Shown: one piece after another, positions 27,374 through 36,036 of the stretch | Layout of the letters: every line of letters begins with the position of its first letter | Position numbering within the stretch: the first letter of the stretch is position 1 | NCBI RefSeq assembly: GCF_031199965.1 | Contig: NZ_CP133605.1 | Coordinates: forward strand, 563,501 to 627,500 | Source of the DNA: Paenibacillus sp. D2_2 | GTDB taxonomy: Bacteria; Bacillota; Bacilli; Paenibacillales; Paenibacillaceae | Length of the DNA stretch: 64,000 bases | Reading direction: 5' to 3' | The notes under the pieces: generated by a model | Seen by the model: the letters and a program-made list of their open reading frames with translations, nothing else | Databases searched by the model: none | Told to the model about the DNA's origin: nothing | Position numbers and translations under genes: made by a program

Positions 27374-28408
27374 TTATTGGTTTTCTGGCAGGAAATCATT
27401 CGTATAAGCGGCATCTGTATCAAGCGGCTTCTCGATTAGTTTCTTCTCATACATCCAGTCGGAATAATTTTGCCATACGGATTGTTTTTGTTCACCCCAA
27501 CGGGCAGCATCGTCTTGGTATTTCGGGCTAAGCCATTTCTGGCTGGCGATAACGAGATCTTTATCGAGATCCGGAACCGCCTTCAGCAGAATGTCGGCAG
27601 CTTCTTCCGGATGCTGGATTGCATACTGATAGCCTTTGGAGGTAGCACGAAGGAAAGCCTTGATCAGTTCGGGATCGTCCTTGATCTGTTTCTCGTTGGT
27701 CGCAATGACCGGTGTGTAATAGTCCAGCTTATCCGAATAGTCCTTCACATAGAGCATATCAAGTGGTTCTCCACGCAGCTCAGCCTCGATGCCGGTCCAG
27801 GCGTAGAAGATCCAGGCGAAATCGATATCTCTCTTTACGGCAGTGAAGAAGTCGGCTTCACCCATATTGATAATTTTCACTTTGCTAACATCTCCGCCAT
27901 CAATGTCCATGATCGACTTCATGACGGCCTCTTCGACCGGGGAGCCCCAGCCGCCGTAGGTCTTGCCTTCAAAGTCTTTAGGAGATTTGATGTTCCGATC
28001 CACAGGTGCGGCGAAGCCAGATGTATTATGCTGGATAACTGCAGCGATTGAGACGAGTGGCACACCTTGGGTACGGCCTTGTGTCACACTTTCTTGATAA
28101 CTGATTCCAAAAGGTACTTCACCAGATGCAACCATCGCGTCCGCGCCACCAGAGCCCGGCAGCAGGATGTCTAGCTTCAGTCCTTCCTCTTCGTAGAAGC
28201 CTTTCGCCTGTGCAACGTAGAGGCCGGTATGGTTCGTATTCGGACTCCAGTCCAGTACGAATTTGACATCGCGGAGCTCTTTGGTCTGTCCGCCATTTGC
28301 CGCATTTCCGTTAGCGGCCGGTGTGTTGGCATTGTTCGCTTTGCCGCAGCCTGCGATGATGACAAGCAAGCAGGATAGGGCAAGCAGAACCCATTTTGAT
28401 CGATGCAA
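27374..28408 (-). CDS. thiY: ABC substrate-binding lipoprotein, ThiY-like
   Basis: 344 residues from TTG 28408 (AAGGAGGG seven bases upstream; an in-frame TTG at 28426 overlaps that site). A lipobox IIAGC places Cys21 as lipidated residue. The NMT1/ThiY fold opens VKFVLDWSPNTNHTGLYVAQAKGFYEEEGL, the hallmark of pyrimidine-precursor binding proteins; ThiY binds formylaminopyrimidine from degraded thiamine. The protein is exported and membrane-anchored. It is the first gene after the TPP riboswitch, which fixes its link to thiamine salvage. Confidence 0.9.
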   Translation of the reverse strand: MHRSKWVLLALSCLLVIIAGCGKANNANTPAANGNAANGGQTKELRDVKFVLDWSPNTNHTGLYVAQAKGFYEEEGLKLDILLPGSGGADAMVASGEVPFGISYQESVTQGRTQGVPLVSIAAVIQHNTSGFAAPVDRNIKSPKDFEGKTYGGWGSPVEEAVMKSIMDIDGGDVSKVKIINMGEADFFTAVKRDIDFAWIFYAWTGIEAELRGEPLDMLYVKDYSDKLDYYTPVIATNEKQIKDDPELIKAFLRATSKGYQYAIQHPEEAADILLKAVPDLDKDLVIASQKWLSPKYQDDAARWGEQKQSVWQNYSDWMYEKKLIEKPLDTDAAYTNDFLPENQ

Positions 28409-28511
28409 TGGTATTCCCTCCTTCAAAATGTCTAATCCGCTTTTACACTTCTAGTATTCCTGATATTTCCGAATGGAGCCGAAAATGAATAGGTTTAAAT
28501 GTTCAGGATGC

Positions 28512-28535
28512 AAAAAAAGCGCCCGGATGGGACGC
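28512..28535 (-). terminator. riboswitch expression-platform terminator
   Basis: On the minus strand GCGTCC and GGGCGC pair round CATCC, followed by seven T residues. It lies between the TPP aptamer and thiY, so thiamine pyrophosphate binding would favour termination. Confidence 0.8.
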
Positions 28536-28574
28536 ATAGGTGCATTAAAATATGAGCATAGCTTCATACCTGCA

Positions 28575-28665
28575 TTTCTTCCTACGCTGGCATTACCCAG
28601 ATCAGGTTAAAGGGTCAGTATCTTCTTGGGATACAATCTCAGCCAGCCAATTCCAGCCCCCTGAA
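28575..28665 (-). ncRNA. TPP (thi-box) riboswitch aptamer
   Basis: The minus strand contains GGCTGAGA, then GACCC, AACCTGATCTGGGTAATG and CCAGCGTAGGAA in the order and spacing of the thi-box consensus. It is preceded by a promoter and followed by a terminator, and controls the thiY-thiamine-binding-thiX-thiZ operon. The RNA senses thiamine pyrophosphate. Confidence 0.95.
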
Positions 28666-28691
28666 CTATTGAATTACGGATTACACTTGCC

Positions 28692-28720
28692 ATTATAGTT
28701 CCCAGTTGCAGATATGTCCA
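28692..28720 (-). promoter_or_regulatory. sigma-A promoter of the thi operon
   Basis: TGGACA (28720-28715) and TATAAT (28697-28692) are 17 bases apart on the minus strand, just upstream of the aptamer. Confidence 0.75.
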
Positions 28721-28756
28721 GTTAGAAAATACAATACAGGCGTTTCGTGAAGCTAC

Positions 28757-28949
28757 ATAAGTTGAACTAATGATTGAACGGATGAAGGCAGCCGGGTGAA
28801 ATGTTCTTACGATCGCTGTTGTTCGCGGATTTCTTGATTTTATAAATTCAAGCACAGTAGAAATCCGCTCACAAAGGCGAACGCTTCGCTTCTTCAGAAT
28901 CATTTCACCCTCTTGCCTATTCCCTGCTCCTTTCTTTAGTTCAACTTAT
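28757..28949 (-). mobile_element. MITE-like element, family B copy 2
   Basis: About 193 bases with perfect 14-bp terminal inverted repeats (ATAAGTTGAACTAA / TTAGTTCAACTTAT). The interior matches, in reverse orientation, the element at 43386-43569 (shared blocks include GTGAAATG...TTCTTACGATCGCTGTTGT and GCGAAC...CTTCTTCAGAATCATTTCAC). No transposase inside. It sits 37 bases upstream of the thi promoter. Confidence 0.75.
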
Positions 28950-29050
28950 ATAGGCAGATGGAGCTAAAACCAAGGGGAAGAAAGTAATTCTGCTCTGTTC
29001 ACGACCCCTTGTTCTAGCTGCCAATCTTGTTTAAGATAGGGTTAATCGCT

Positions 29051-29560
29051 TTATGCTTCCGGATTTACCGGGTTCATATCAGTCTCGTTCGTAATGGCGC
29101 GATATTTCTTCAACATAAAGAGTCGCCAGCGTAAGATCATTCCGAATGCGAGAATGAAGAATAGTGAGCCCGTCTGAAGAATGGAAATATATTGCTCAAT
29201 CACCTCATGCAGAGCCAGTCGGATGACAAGTAGGCCGATCAGAATGAAGGCGAATCCGCTGGATCTTTTGGCAAAAACTTGTCCGTCCCTCATCTCAAAA
29301 TGAGTGGTGCGCATGAGTGGATAGGAGAACAGGAACCAGCCAGCGGCAAAAGCGATGATTCCGTAAAGGAAGGAAATCCGCATCTGCGGCTCCACGAACA
29401 TGGCGAAGCCAGTTGCCATACCGAGCGGTGGAATAATTATTTTCTTAATCGTCACCGGGCGATTACTGGCCTTAAGTCTGACGATGATGACAGATACGGC
29501 CATCAGGATCATAACAGCTGTCGCAATGATCCGCATATAAAAAGGGCTAATGGCGTTCAT
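29051..29560 (-). CDS. ccdC: CcdC-family membrane protein (DUF1453)
   Basis: 169 residues with four to five membrane helices; VRLKASNRPVTIKKIIIPPLGMATGFAMF and LMRTTHFEMRDGQVFAKRSSGFAFILIGLL are typical of the CcdC family. In B. subtilis ccdC lies with ccdA and ccdB near cytochrome c maturation genes but is not essential for it. Here it stands alone, so the role is uncertain. ATG 29560 follows AAGAAGGGGTG. Confidence 0.82.
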   Translation of the reverse strand: MNAISPFYMRIIATAVMILMAVSVIIVRLKASNRPVTIKKIIIPPLGMATGFAMFVEPQMRISFLYGIIAFAAGWFLFSYPLMRTTHFEMRDGQVFAKRSSGFAFILIGLLVIRLALHEVIEQYISILQTGSLFFILAFGMILRWRLFMLKKYRAITNETDMNPVNPEA

Positions 29561-29768
29561 AATGACACCCCTTCTTTAGTTAGTATGGTTGGTCGGTTGT
29601 GTTGTGAATTGCAACTTTTTGAACCATCTGTTAGGCGAGATAATTATAACATAAATCCCCACCATGATAATAATCACATATGGATGTATGCATCAGCCGT
29701 ACCGCAACTATAGAAGCGGGAACGGTCGACTTATATAGAAACAAATTATAATCGAGAGGATGAAGTAT

Positions 29769-30824
29769 ATGACGCAATTTGGTCTGAAGGATGAAATTCC
29801 ATTCTATGTAGGTACATACGCAAAAGCAGAGGAACCGGGGATATACTTATGTGGCTTGAATGACCAGACAGGGGCAATGCGTATCATTCGTCATTTTTCA
29901 GGAATATTGAATCCATCCTTTGTTATCGTGAATGCTGAAGCTTCAAGGTTGTATGCGGTGAGTGAACAGGCTGAAGGGCGTCTCGTTAGCTACAAGATCG
30001 ACTCCAACAACGGTGGACTTACAGAATTGGATTCCGTGCCAACCGAAGGGGCAGATCCTTGTCATCTTGCTTCGTTGCCAATCGGTGATGTGCTCGTATC
30101 CAATTATTCCAGTGGTGTAGTGAATCGATTTGCTCTGGGCGAACAAGGAGAAGCAAATCGTATGGTAGCGAAGGTACAACAAGTCGGCACAGGTCCGGTA
30201 GCGGATCGCCAGGAGAAAGCTCATGCTCACAGTGCCGTAACAGACCTAGAGGGGAGATACGCATATGCATCGGATTTAGGTGCAGATCGAATCTTTATCT
30301 ATAATATGCAAGATGGCGGTTTCGTTCAGCATGCTGAGGTAGCGCTACCTCCGGGAGCAGGACCAAGACATTTCGTTCTCCACCCGAATGATCAACATGC
30401 TTATGGGATTAACGAGCTGGATAATACGATTACAATCTATAGCTATAACAAGACGGAAGGTAGATTGGAGATCGTCGATCATGTCGTTACGATTCCTGAA
30501 GACTTTACAGGTGAGAGTTATCCTGCGGATATCCATCTGTCTGAGGATGGCTGTTATTTATACGGCTCCAATCGCGGTCATGACAGTATTGTACGCTTTG
30601 AAATCGACGTTGTGACAGGCAAGCTTGCTAATCCAGACTGGACATTGACTGGAGGAAGCTGGCCGCGTAACTTCGCCGTCCTTAGCGATTATGTGCTGGC
30701 TGCAAATCAATTCAGTGGGAATATTGTGGCGTTCAAACGCGATGCTGATAGCGGCAAGCTGACGGCGACCGGACAGGAACTGGCCATAAGCCAGGCGGCC
30801 TGTATCGAACCGGTATTAGACTAA
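29769..30824 (+). CDS. lactonase family protein (6-phosphogluconolactonase-like, YkgB type)
   Basis: 351 residues forming a seven-bladed beta-propeller: repeated blades such as FYVGTYAKAEEPGIYLCGLN, CHLASLPIGDVLVSNYSSG, GPRHFVLHPNDQHAYGINELDNTI and SWPRNFAVLSDYVLAANQ. The Pgl/YkgB lactonases hydrolyse 6-phosphogluconolactone in the pentose phosphate pathway; conserved HAHSAV and GAGPRHF segments support it. The ATG at 29760 touches the binding site GAGAGGA, so ATG 29769 is preferred. Single gene followed by a dispersed repeat. Confidence 0.87.
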   Translation: MTQFGLKDEIPFYVGTYAKAEEPGIYLCGLNDQTGAMRIIRHFSGILNPSFVIVNAEASRLYAVSEQAEGRLVSYKIDSNNGGLTELDSVPTEGADPCHLASLPIGDVLVSNYSSGVVNRFALGEQGEANRMVAKVQQVGTGPVADRQEKAHAHSAVTDLEGRYAYASDLGADRIFIYNMQDGGFVQHAEVALPPGAGPRHFVLHPNDQHAYGINELDNTITIYSYNKTEGRLEIVDHVVTIPEDFTGESYPADIHLSEDGCYLYGSNRGHDSIVRFEIDVVTGKLANPDWTLTGGSWPRNFAVLSDYVLAANQFSGNIVAFKRDADSGKLTATGQELAISQAACIEPVLD

Positions 30825-30826
30825 TA

Positions 30827-31035
30827 GAGGTTCCGCTTTTGATCACGGAGTGAATCAGGAAGCTTAATCGACATCGAATCTTGAATTCAGCCGGGCCTAA
30901 GCAAATGCTTACGAAGTCATGTTTCCTACGGAAACATCTTAGGTGCTCACGTACCCAAAACGTACGCTCCGCTCCTCAGGCCCTAGCTTCTTTCAACCTT
31001 CTCGGTGCTGAAAACCGGACCTTTTGATCACGAAC
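30827..31035 (+). repeat. dispersed repeat family A, copy 1
   Basis: Shares long blocks with 50693-50982, for example CGACATCGAATCTTGAATTC and GGTGCTCACGTACCCAAAAC followed by CGTACGCTCCGCTCCTCAGG. Ends differ slightly (TTTTGATCACG instead of TTTTTGAACACG). A 36-base insertion with its own small hairpin (GTTTCC/GGAAAC) is present. No coding capacity. Confidence 0.85.
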
Positions 31036-31151
31036 TTTTTAATATGTTCTTATATATTGGCAGGTCGGAGAGCGTGAAGCTCATCCGATCTGCCGTTTTT
31101 TTTGATGGATATATAAAATCCTGAATTTATGGTTTTCCTGGAAAAAAACGT

Positions 31152-31180
31152 TTGACAAGAAAACCCAGCACATATAAAAT
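31152..31180 (+). promoter_or_regulatory. sigma-A promoter of the sulfate operon
   Basis: TTGACA (31152-31157) and TAAAAT (31175-31180) with a 17-base spacer, upstream of a roughly 250-base untranslated leader. Confidence 0.7.
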
Positions 31181-31224
31181 AACACCATAACATACTAAAC
31201 AGGTAGGAATAATTAAAGATGTTC

Positions 31225-31390
31225 TCACCGTACGGACGGAGGAACGCTCTACTTGCCTAGGCAGACACGGGTAGCGGCTCGGTTTGACCGATGGGAGCAG
31301 GGTGTTTCTCCGTCTTTCATTTAGATATAGTCGGGGTACTCATTCTTGACGTCCTCGTTAGAGGCTTTCTTGTACGGAGGGAAGTGTTTC
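31225..31390 (+). ncRNA. structured leader of the sulfate operon, unassigned
   Basis: GACGGAGGAACGCTC (31235-31249) can pair with the stretch at 31295-31314 ending TTTCTCCGTC, enclosing two smaller hairpins (TGCCTAGGCA; CGGTTTGACCG). A second stem-loop (CCTCGTTAGAGG) follows. The SAM riboswitch core is absent. It may be a cis-regulatory RNA of a class I cannot name. Confidence 0.4.
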
Positions 31391-31440
31391 TGCTAGCTTA
31401 GTACGGCAAGATATTATGGGAGAAGATGGGGAGTGATACG

Positions 31441-32508
31441 ATGAGCAAAGTGGTTAAGCAGAGTATTCTGGTCAGTTTGGTTCTGGCTATGTCGGTGGCA
31501 CTGGTCGCCTGCGGAGGGAACAAAGAGAATGACAAAGCGAGTGCGGCTGCCGGTGCAGATGCAGGCAAGGGGAAGAGCATCCAATTACTGAACGTATCCT
31601 ACGACCCTACTCGCGAATTATATGAAAGTTATAATAAGGCCTTTGCAGCCTATTGGGAGAAAGAAAAAGGGCAGAAAGTAACGATACAGCAATCACATGG
31701 GGGATCCGGAAAGCAAGCTCGGGCTGTCATCGACGGGTTAGAGGCAGACGTAGTAACCCTAGCGCTTGGATACGATATAGACTCTATTCAGGAAAGCGGA
31801 CTAATTCAAGAAGGCTGGCAGCAAAAATATGATCATAACAGTTCGCCGTATACTTCGACGATCGTCTTCCTGGTACGGAAGGGGAATCCGAAAGGGATCG
31901 AGGATTGGAACGATTTGATCAAGGATGGGGTAGAGGTCATTACGCCGAATCCGCAGACGTCCGGAGGGGCGCGCTGGAATTATCTAGCGGCTTGGGGATA
32001 TGCGCTTCACCACAATAATAACGATGAGGCCAAGGCACAGGAATTTGTAAAAGAATTATACCAGCATGTTCCGGTGCTTGATAGCGGTGCGCGCGGTGCA
32101 ACTACGACATTTACTGAACGGGGACTTGGCGACGTATTGCTTGCTTGGGAGAATGAAGCCTGGTTAGCCGTTAAAGAGCTTGGTCCTGATAAATTCGATA
32201 TCGTCTATCCGTCGGAGAGTATTCTGGCCGAACCGCCTGTTGCCGTCGTCGATAAAATCGTCGATAAGAAGGGGACACGTGAAGTTGCCGAAGCCTACTT
32301 GAAATATTTATATTCAGAGGAAGGCCAGACCATAGCAGCAGAGAACTACTATCGTCCGACCTTGGACAGCGTGAAGGAGAAATTCAAGGATCAATTCCCG
32401 GACATCAAGCTGTATACGATTGATGAGGTGTTTGGGGGCTGGGCCAAGGCGCAGCCGAAGCATTTTAATGATGGCGGAATTTTTAGTCAGATTTACGTGC
32501 CTAAATAA
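31441..32508 (+). CDS. sbp: sulfate/thiosulfate-binding lipoprotein
   Basis: 355 residues with a lipobox (ALVAC, Cys24). The sulfate-binding-protein family pattern is clear: [71 protein letters not shown] and YYRPTLDSV. It delivers sulfate or thiosulfate to the CysT/CysW permease in the same operon. ATG 31441 has GGGGAG upstream; an in-frame ATG at 31426 lacks a site. Preceded by a long leader RNA. Confidence 0.93.
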   Translation: MSKVVKQSILVSLVLAMSVALVACGGNKENDKASAAAGADAGKGKSIQLLNVSYDPTRELYESYNKAFAAYWEKEKGQKVTIQQSHGGSGKQARAVIDGLEADVVTLALGYDIDSIQESGLIQEGWQQKYDHNSSPYTSTIVFLVRKGNPKGIEDWNDLIKDGVEVITPNPQTSGGARWNYLAAWGYALHHNNNDEAKAQEFVKELYQHVPVLDSGARGATTTFTERGLGDVLLAWENEAWLAVKELGPDKFDIVYPSESILAEPPVAVVDKIVDKKGTREVAEAYLKYLYSEEGQTIAAENYYRPTLDSVKEKFKDQFPDIKLYTIDEVFGGWAKAQPKHFNDGGIFSQIYVPK

Positions 32509-32661
32509 ACGACCGCGACCAGCGGAGTAGCAAACTTGCAGAGAGCGGCGGATCACCCAATGGATATTCGTGAAATCACCGACGATGAATGGTGCTCTCT
32601 TCAACTGGGATGAAGGTGAGTGAAGTGATCCGCCCGTGTAAGTAGAGAAAGGATGAACTTC

Positions 32662-33495
32662 ATGCCAAGCAAGGCAAATACCAAGCGCGGAGTGCTGCCC
32701 GGATTCGGACTTACGATGGGATACAGCATTTTATACCTTAGCTTGATCGTATTAATTCCGTTATCCGCTCTTTTGTTAAATTCTACGGGACTAACCTGGG
32801 AGAAGTTCTGGTCGATTGCGACTGATCCGCGAGTTTTGGCCTCTTACCGAGTAAGCTTCCTGACCGCAGCGGCGGCCGGATTGGTTGATTCAGTATTGGG
32901 TTTGCTGCTTGCATGGGTTCTCGTTAGATATGATTTTCCGGGTAAGAAAATATTCGATGCGATGATCGATCTTCCATTCGCGTTGCCAACAGCGGTTGCT
33001 GGTGTGTCGCTGACTGCACTTTATTCCTCCAAAGGTTGGCTTGGCTCATTGTTTGAGCCGCTTGGTATTAAGACGGCGTTCTCGCCGCTGGGCATTACAC
33101 TCGCCCTGATGTTTATCGGCATTCCATTCGTTGTGCGGACCGTACAACCCGTGCTGCAGGATTTAGATGCGGAGGTCGAAGAGGCAGCGGCTACACTGGG
33201 TTCGAGCAGTTTTCGTACCTTCCGATCCGTTATCTTGCCGGAACTACTTCCGCCGCTCCTGACAGGCTTCGCACTCGCCTTTTCCCGTGGTATCGGGGAA
33301 TACGGCTCGGTCGTCTTCATTTCCGGAAATATGCCGATGAAGACCGAAATCGCTCCACTACTGATTATGTCAAAGCTGGAGCAATTCGACTATGCCGGAG
33401 CGACAGCGGTAGCGCTAATGCTGCTCTTGATCTCCTTTGCACTTCTGTTGCTGATTAATTCATTACAGGGTCGGATGCGCAAGACTGCAAGGTGA
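32662..33495 (+). CDS. cysT: sulfate ABC transporter permease CysT
   Basis: 277 residues with six membrane helices and a BPD_transp_1 domain; LPFALPTAVAGVSLTALYSSKGWLG and the coupling loop EEAAATLGSSSFRTFRSVILPELLPPLLTGFALAFSRGIGEYGSV are diagnostic for CysT/CysU. ATG 32662 is preferred because AGAAAGG directly abuts the ATG at 32653. Works with CysW. Confidence 0.92.
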   Translation: MPSKANTKRGVLPGFGLTMGYSILYLSLIVLIPLSALLLNSTGLTWEKFWSIATDPRVLASYRVSFLTAAAAGLVDSVLGLLLAWVLVRYDFPGKKIFDAMIDLPFALPTAVAGVSLTALYSSKGWLGSLFEPLGIKTAFSPLGITLALMFIGIPFVVRTVQPVLQDLDAEVEEAAATLGSSSFRTFRSVILPELLPPLLTGFALAFSRGIGEYGSVVFISGNMPMKTEIAPLLIMSKLEQFDYAGATAVALMLLLISFALLLLINSLQGRMRKTAR

Positions 33496-33554
33496 GTACG
33501 GTTAGGTTCAGCGGGTAATTATTGTAATCATAAAAGCCAAGGGAGGGGCGTCGT

Positions 33555-34415
33555 GTGGCAGGTTCTGTACCTTTAGCGGCAGCGAGAACAAATCCAGTAA
33601 GGAAACGCAGTACGAAGGAATCGAGTGTTGTCAAATGGACCTTAATCAGTCTCGCCGTACTTGTCATTATGTGGCTGATCGGTCTACCGCTTATTGTCGT
33701 TCTAACGGAGGCCCTGAAGAAGGGCTGGAATGTCTACATGCAGGCTATATCTGATCCTGATGCATTATCGGCATTGAGATTGACACTGCTTGTCGCAGCA
33801 ATTACGGTGCCGCTGAATACGATATTTGGTGTGGCAGCCGCATGGGCGATTACGAAATTCAAATTCCGGGGAAGGCAGCTTCTAATCACACTGATCGACT
33901 TGCCCTTTGCGGTATCTCCGGTAATCGGCGGCTTGATCTACGTACTGGTCTATGGCGTACATGGCTGGCTGGGGCCTTGGCTGCAGGAATATGATTTGAA
34001 AATTATCTTTGCACTACCAGGTATTATTCTGGCGACACTGTTCGTTACATTTCCATTCGTCGCCCGCGAATTGATTCCGCTCATGGAGGATCAGGGGCAA
34101 CTGGAGGAGGAAGCAGCGGTTACACTAGGCGCTAAAGGCTTCCGTATATTTTGGAAGGTGACTCTTCCGAATATTAAATGGGGACTGTTGTACGGAATAA
34201 TACTTTGTAATGCGCGGGCGATGGGGGAATTCGGCGCCGTATCCGTCGTATCAGGTCATATTCGCGGAGCGACCAACACACTTCCGTTGCATATTGAGAT
34301 TTTGTATAACGAGTATCAATTCTCGGCTTCATTTGCAGTCGCTTCCTTACTACTGATACTGGCGCTGATCACCTTGCTACTTAAGAGCTGGTTCACCCGT
34401 AAGAGCAGTCACTAG
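33555..34415 (+). CDS. cysW: sulfate ABC transporter permease CysW
   Basis: 286 residues; six membrane helices and LIDLPFAVSPVIGGLIYVLVYG, EEEAAVTLGAKGFRIFWKVTLPNIKWGLLYGI and CNARAMGEFGAVSVVSGHIRG identify CysW. GTG 33555 has GGGAGGG seven bases upstream. The operon then passes to yezD without any CysA ATPase gene, so the energising subunit must be encoded elsewhere. Confidence 0.92.
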   Translation: MAGSVPLAAARTNPVRKRSTKESSVVKWTLISLAVLVIMWLIGLPLIVVLTEALKKGWNVYMQAISDPDALSALRLTLLVAAITVPLNTIFGVAAAWAITKFKFRGRQLLITLIDLPFAVSPVIGGLIYVLVYGVHGWLGPWLQEYDLKIIFALPGIILATLFVTFPFVARELIPLMEDQGQLEEEAAVTLGAKGFRIFWKVTLPNIKWGLLYGIILCNARAMGEFGAVSVVSGHIRGATNTLPLHIEILYNEYQFSASFAVASLLLILALITLLLKSWFTRKSSH

Positions 34416-34451
34416 CTGGGATCAAAATATATAGGTAGGGGGCTTCTTCGA

Positions 34452-34673
34452 ATGAGCAAACCGCTAAAGGTAGATAATGTGTGGCTAGAGCGGATCGCGG
34501 GGATGTTAAATGAGATGGAATTCGGGTCGCTGAACATCATTGTTCATGAGGGACAGATTGTCCAGTTGGAGCGCACAGAGCGGAGACGTTACGATGTCGG
34601 GGCAGGGGCGGCCAAAGCGCCTGGATCGTCCCGGAATGCAGTTAAACCACTACGTAAGTCGGAATCGCGATAG
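34452..34673 (+). CDS. yezD: YezD-family small protein (DUF2292)
   Basis: 73 residues; the first 45 (NVWLERIAGMLNEMEFGSLNIIVHEGQIVQLERTERRRYD) match the DUF2292/YezD family, small proteins often found in sulfur-assimilation operons of Bacillales. A basic, disordered tail follows. ATG 34452 is close behind cysW, and a terminator ends the operon. Molecular function unknown. Confidence 0.82.
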   Translation: MSKPLKVDNVWLERIAGMLNEMEFGSLNIIVHEGQIVQLERTERRRYDVGAGAAKAPGSSRNAVKPLRKSESR

Positions 34674-34698
34674 ACATATTGAAAGTTATTGGAATTGG

Positions 34699-34740
34699 AA
34701 AAGACCGTTATAGGGCAGGATGTCCTCTAACGGTCTTTGT
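34699..34740. terminator. bidirectional terminator
   Basis: AAAGACCGTTATAGGGCA pairs with TGTCCTCTAACGGTCTTT round GGA, with A/T flanks, between convergent genes; it overlaps the end of the next gene. Confidence 0.85.
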
Positions 34741-35671
34741 CATTGTTTATGAAATTGTCCGCATTCTCGACCAGAGATGATACGGTGTTATCTTGAGTCG
34801 TTGGCAAGGCATTTATCGTAGGATCAGACGGAAGGTTGGTCTGATAATGTCCGACAAAGGGACGTGCTTTGCGCGGTTTGTTCCTTGTGAATAAGAATCC
34901 GCCGAGGAATAATAGAACCTGCGCTGCTGCTACATAAGGGGCTATGACCGGATTGATGAAGTGAAGCAAATACATAGCGGCAATGAAGATTCCCCATAGT
35001 CGTAGCAATATTGAGCCTTCTCCCGGCCGGAACCCGCCCATCAGTGCAGGATACAGGAGCAGCAGGGAGAAAAGAGCGGAGCCGAAGCGCGAATAGAAAT
35101 AGACTGTGTCCAAGGTGTGAAAGCCCAGGAAGCTGATATCGGCACCGGACCACCTCCACAGTAATTGATACACTAACATGAATAAGGCTGCGGCGAACAG
35201 AAAAGGAAAGACAGGTTGAATACCAAACCAGAAACGGATACCCCAACCCGGTTGTTCCAGCCAGTTTAGCAACTTATCCCGTTCTTCGAGGAAACGTTCG
35301 CTCTCTCGTTCTAATGTTCTAAGTAGCAGCGGCAATCTCGCATGATCATGATCATCTGTATAAGCTCCGATCTGTCCAAGCAGATCAGAGGTTGCATAAG
35401 GGGCCGCACGGCAAGCAAGCAGGCGGTCGATCAGATCACTCTCCTGCTCTGTCGTCATCGTTCCAAATGCGTTATCACTCAACAGCGGCGCAGAGGCGGC
35501 TGAATATAATTTGAGACTCTTCTCTAGATGCTCCAGCCGGGAGCGTAGGCCCGCTCGCGTCCTCCAACTGGTTACCCCATAAAGGGCCAGAAATGTAACC
35601 AGAACTAGGACGGCGGTCAAGGATAGCGCGGCGTGCTGCTGCAGCCAGTTTATCCATTCCGACAGTGACAC
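34727..35671 (-). CDS. unknown membrane protein
   Basis: 314 residues from GTG 35671, which has AAAGGGTG nine bases upstream; a longer reading to 35746 has no site. One N-terminal membrane helix (LSLTAVLVLVTFLALYGV) is followed by a cytoplasmic helical stretch (RLEHLEKSLKLYSA...) and four more helices in the second half. The tail is Asn/Asp rich and polar. No family recognised. Isolated gene between the sulfate operon and the NAD(P)HX repair gene. Confidence 0.65.
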   Translation of the reverse strand: MSLSEWINWLQQHAALSLTAVLVLVTFLALYGVTSWRTRAGLRSRLEHLEKSLKLYSAASAPLLSDNAFGTMTTEQESDLIDRLLACRAAPYATSDLLGQIGAYTDDHDHARLPLLLRTLERESERFLEERDKLLNWLEQPGWGIRFWFGIQPVFPFLFAAALFMLVYQLLWRWSGADISFLGFHTLDTVYFYSRFGSALFSLLLLYPALMGGFRPGEGSILLRLWGIFIAAMYLLHFINPVIAPYVAAAQVLLFLGGFLFTRNKPRKARPFVGHYQTNLPSDPTINALPTTQDNTVSSLVENADNFINNDKDR

Positions 35672-35920
35672 TGAAATCACCCTTTCGATATTCCTCTCTT
35701 CACTATTGCACATGAATTTATCGTTTTCAAGTTCTATGTAAACCAATCTTTGGTATGTTGTTCATTATTTCGTCTAGCTGCGTCTTGTTACTAGGGTTAT
35801 AAGGAACGGTAGTAAATCAACTCTATGAAAGGCCATTAAGAGCTTAGTAAAGTACGTGGAACCTTAGAATAACAGATCGAACTTGGAACGCGCAAATGCT
35901 CAGAGAATCAGGACCAGGGC

Positions 35921-35946
35921 AATAACGATCTGTAGTTTCGTTAGAG
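35921..35946 (-). repeat. half copy of repeat family C
   Basis: Its 26 bases are the exact reverse complement of 56197-56222 (TAACGAAAC family). The rest of the 365-base gap 35672-36036 shows no gene. Confidence 0.7.
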
Positions 35947-36036
35947 CTAAGATGGGAGATGGAGTAGAGATTTGAATCTGGAAGTGTATATTATGAAGAT
36001 AAGAGTATAGGCAGAATGTTCGAAGGGGGTCATAGC

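Noticed and set aside
28607..28903. 98-codon minus-strand ORF
   Set aside because: It runs through the MITE-like element, the thi promoter and the TPP aptamer, all better explained as non-coding.
31225..31390. SAM (S-box) riboswitch before the sulfate operon
   Set aside because: The conserved S-box core (GATGAAGCCCGGCAACC-like) is absent.
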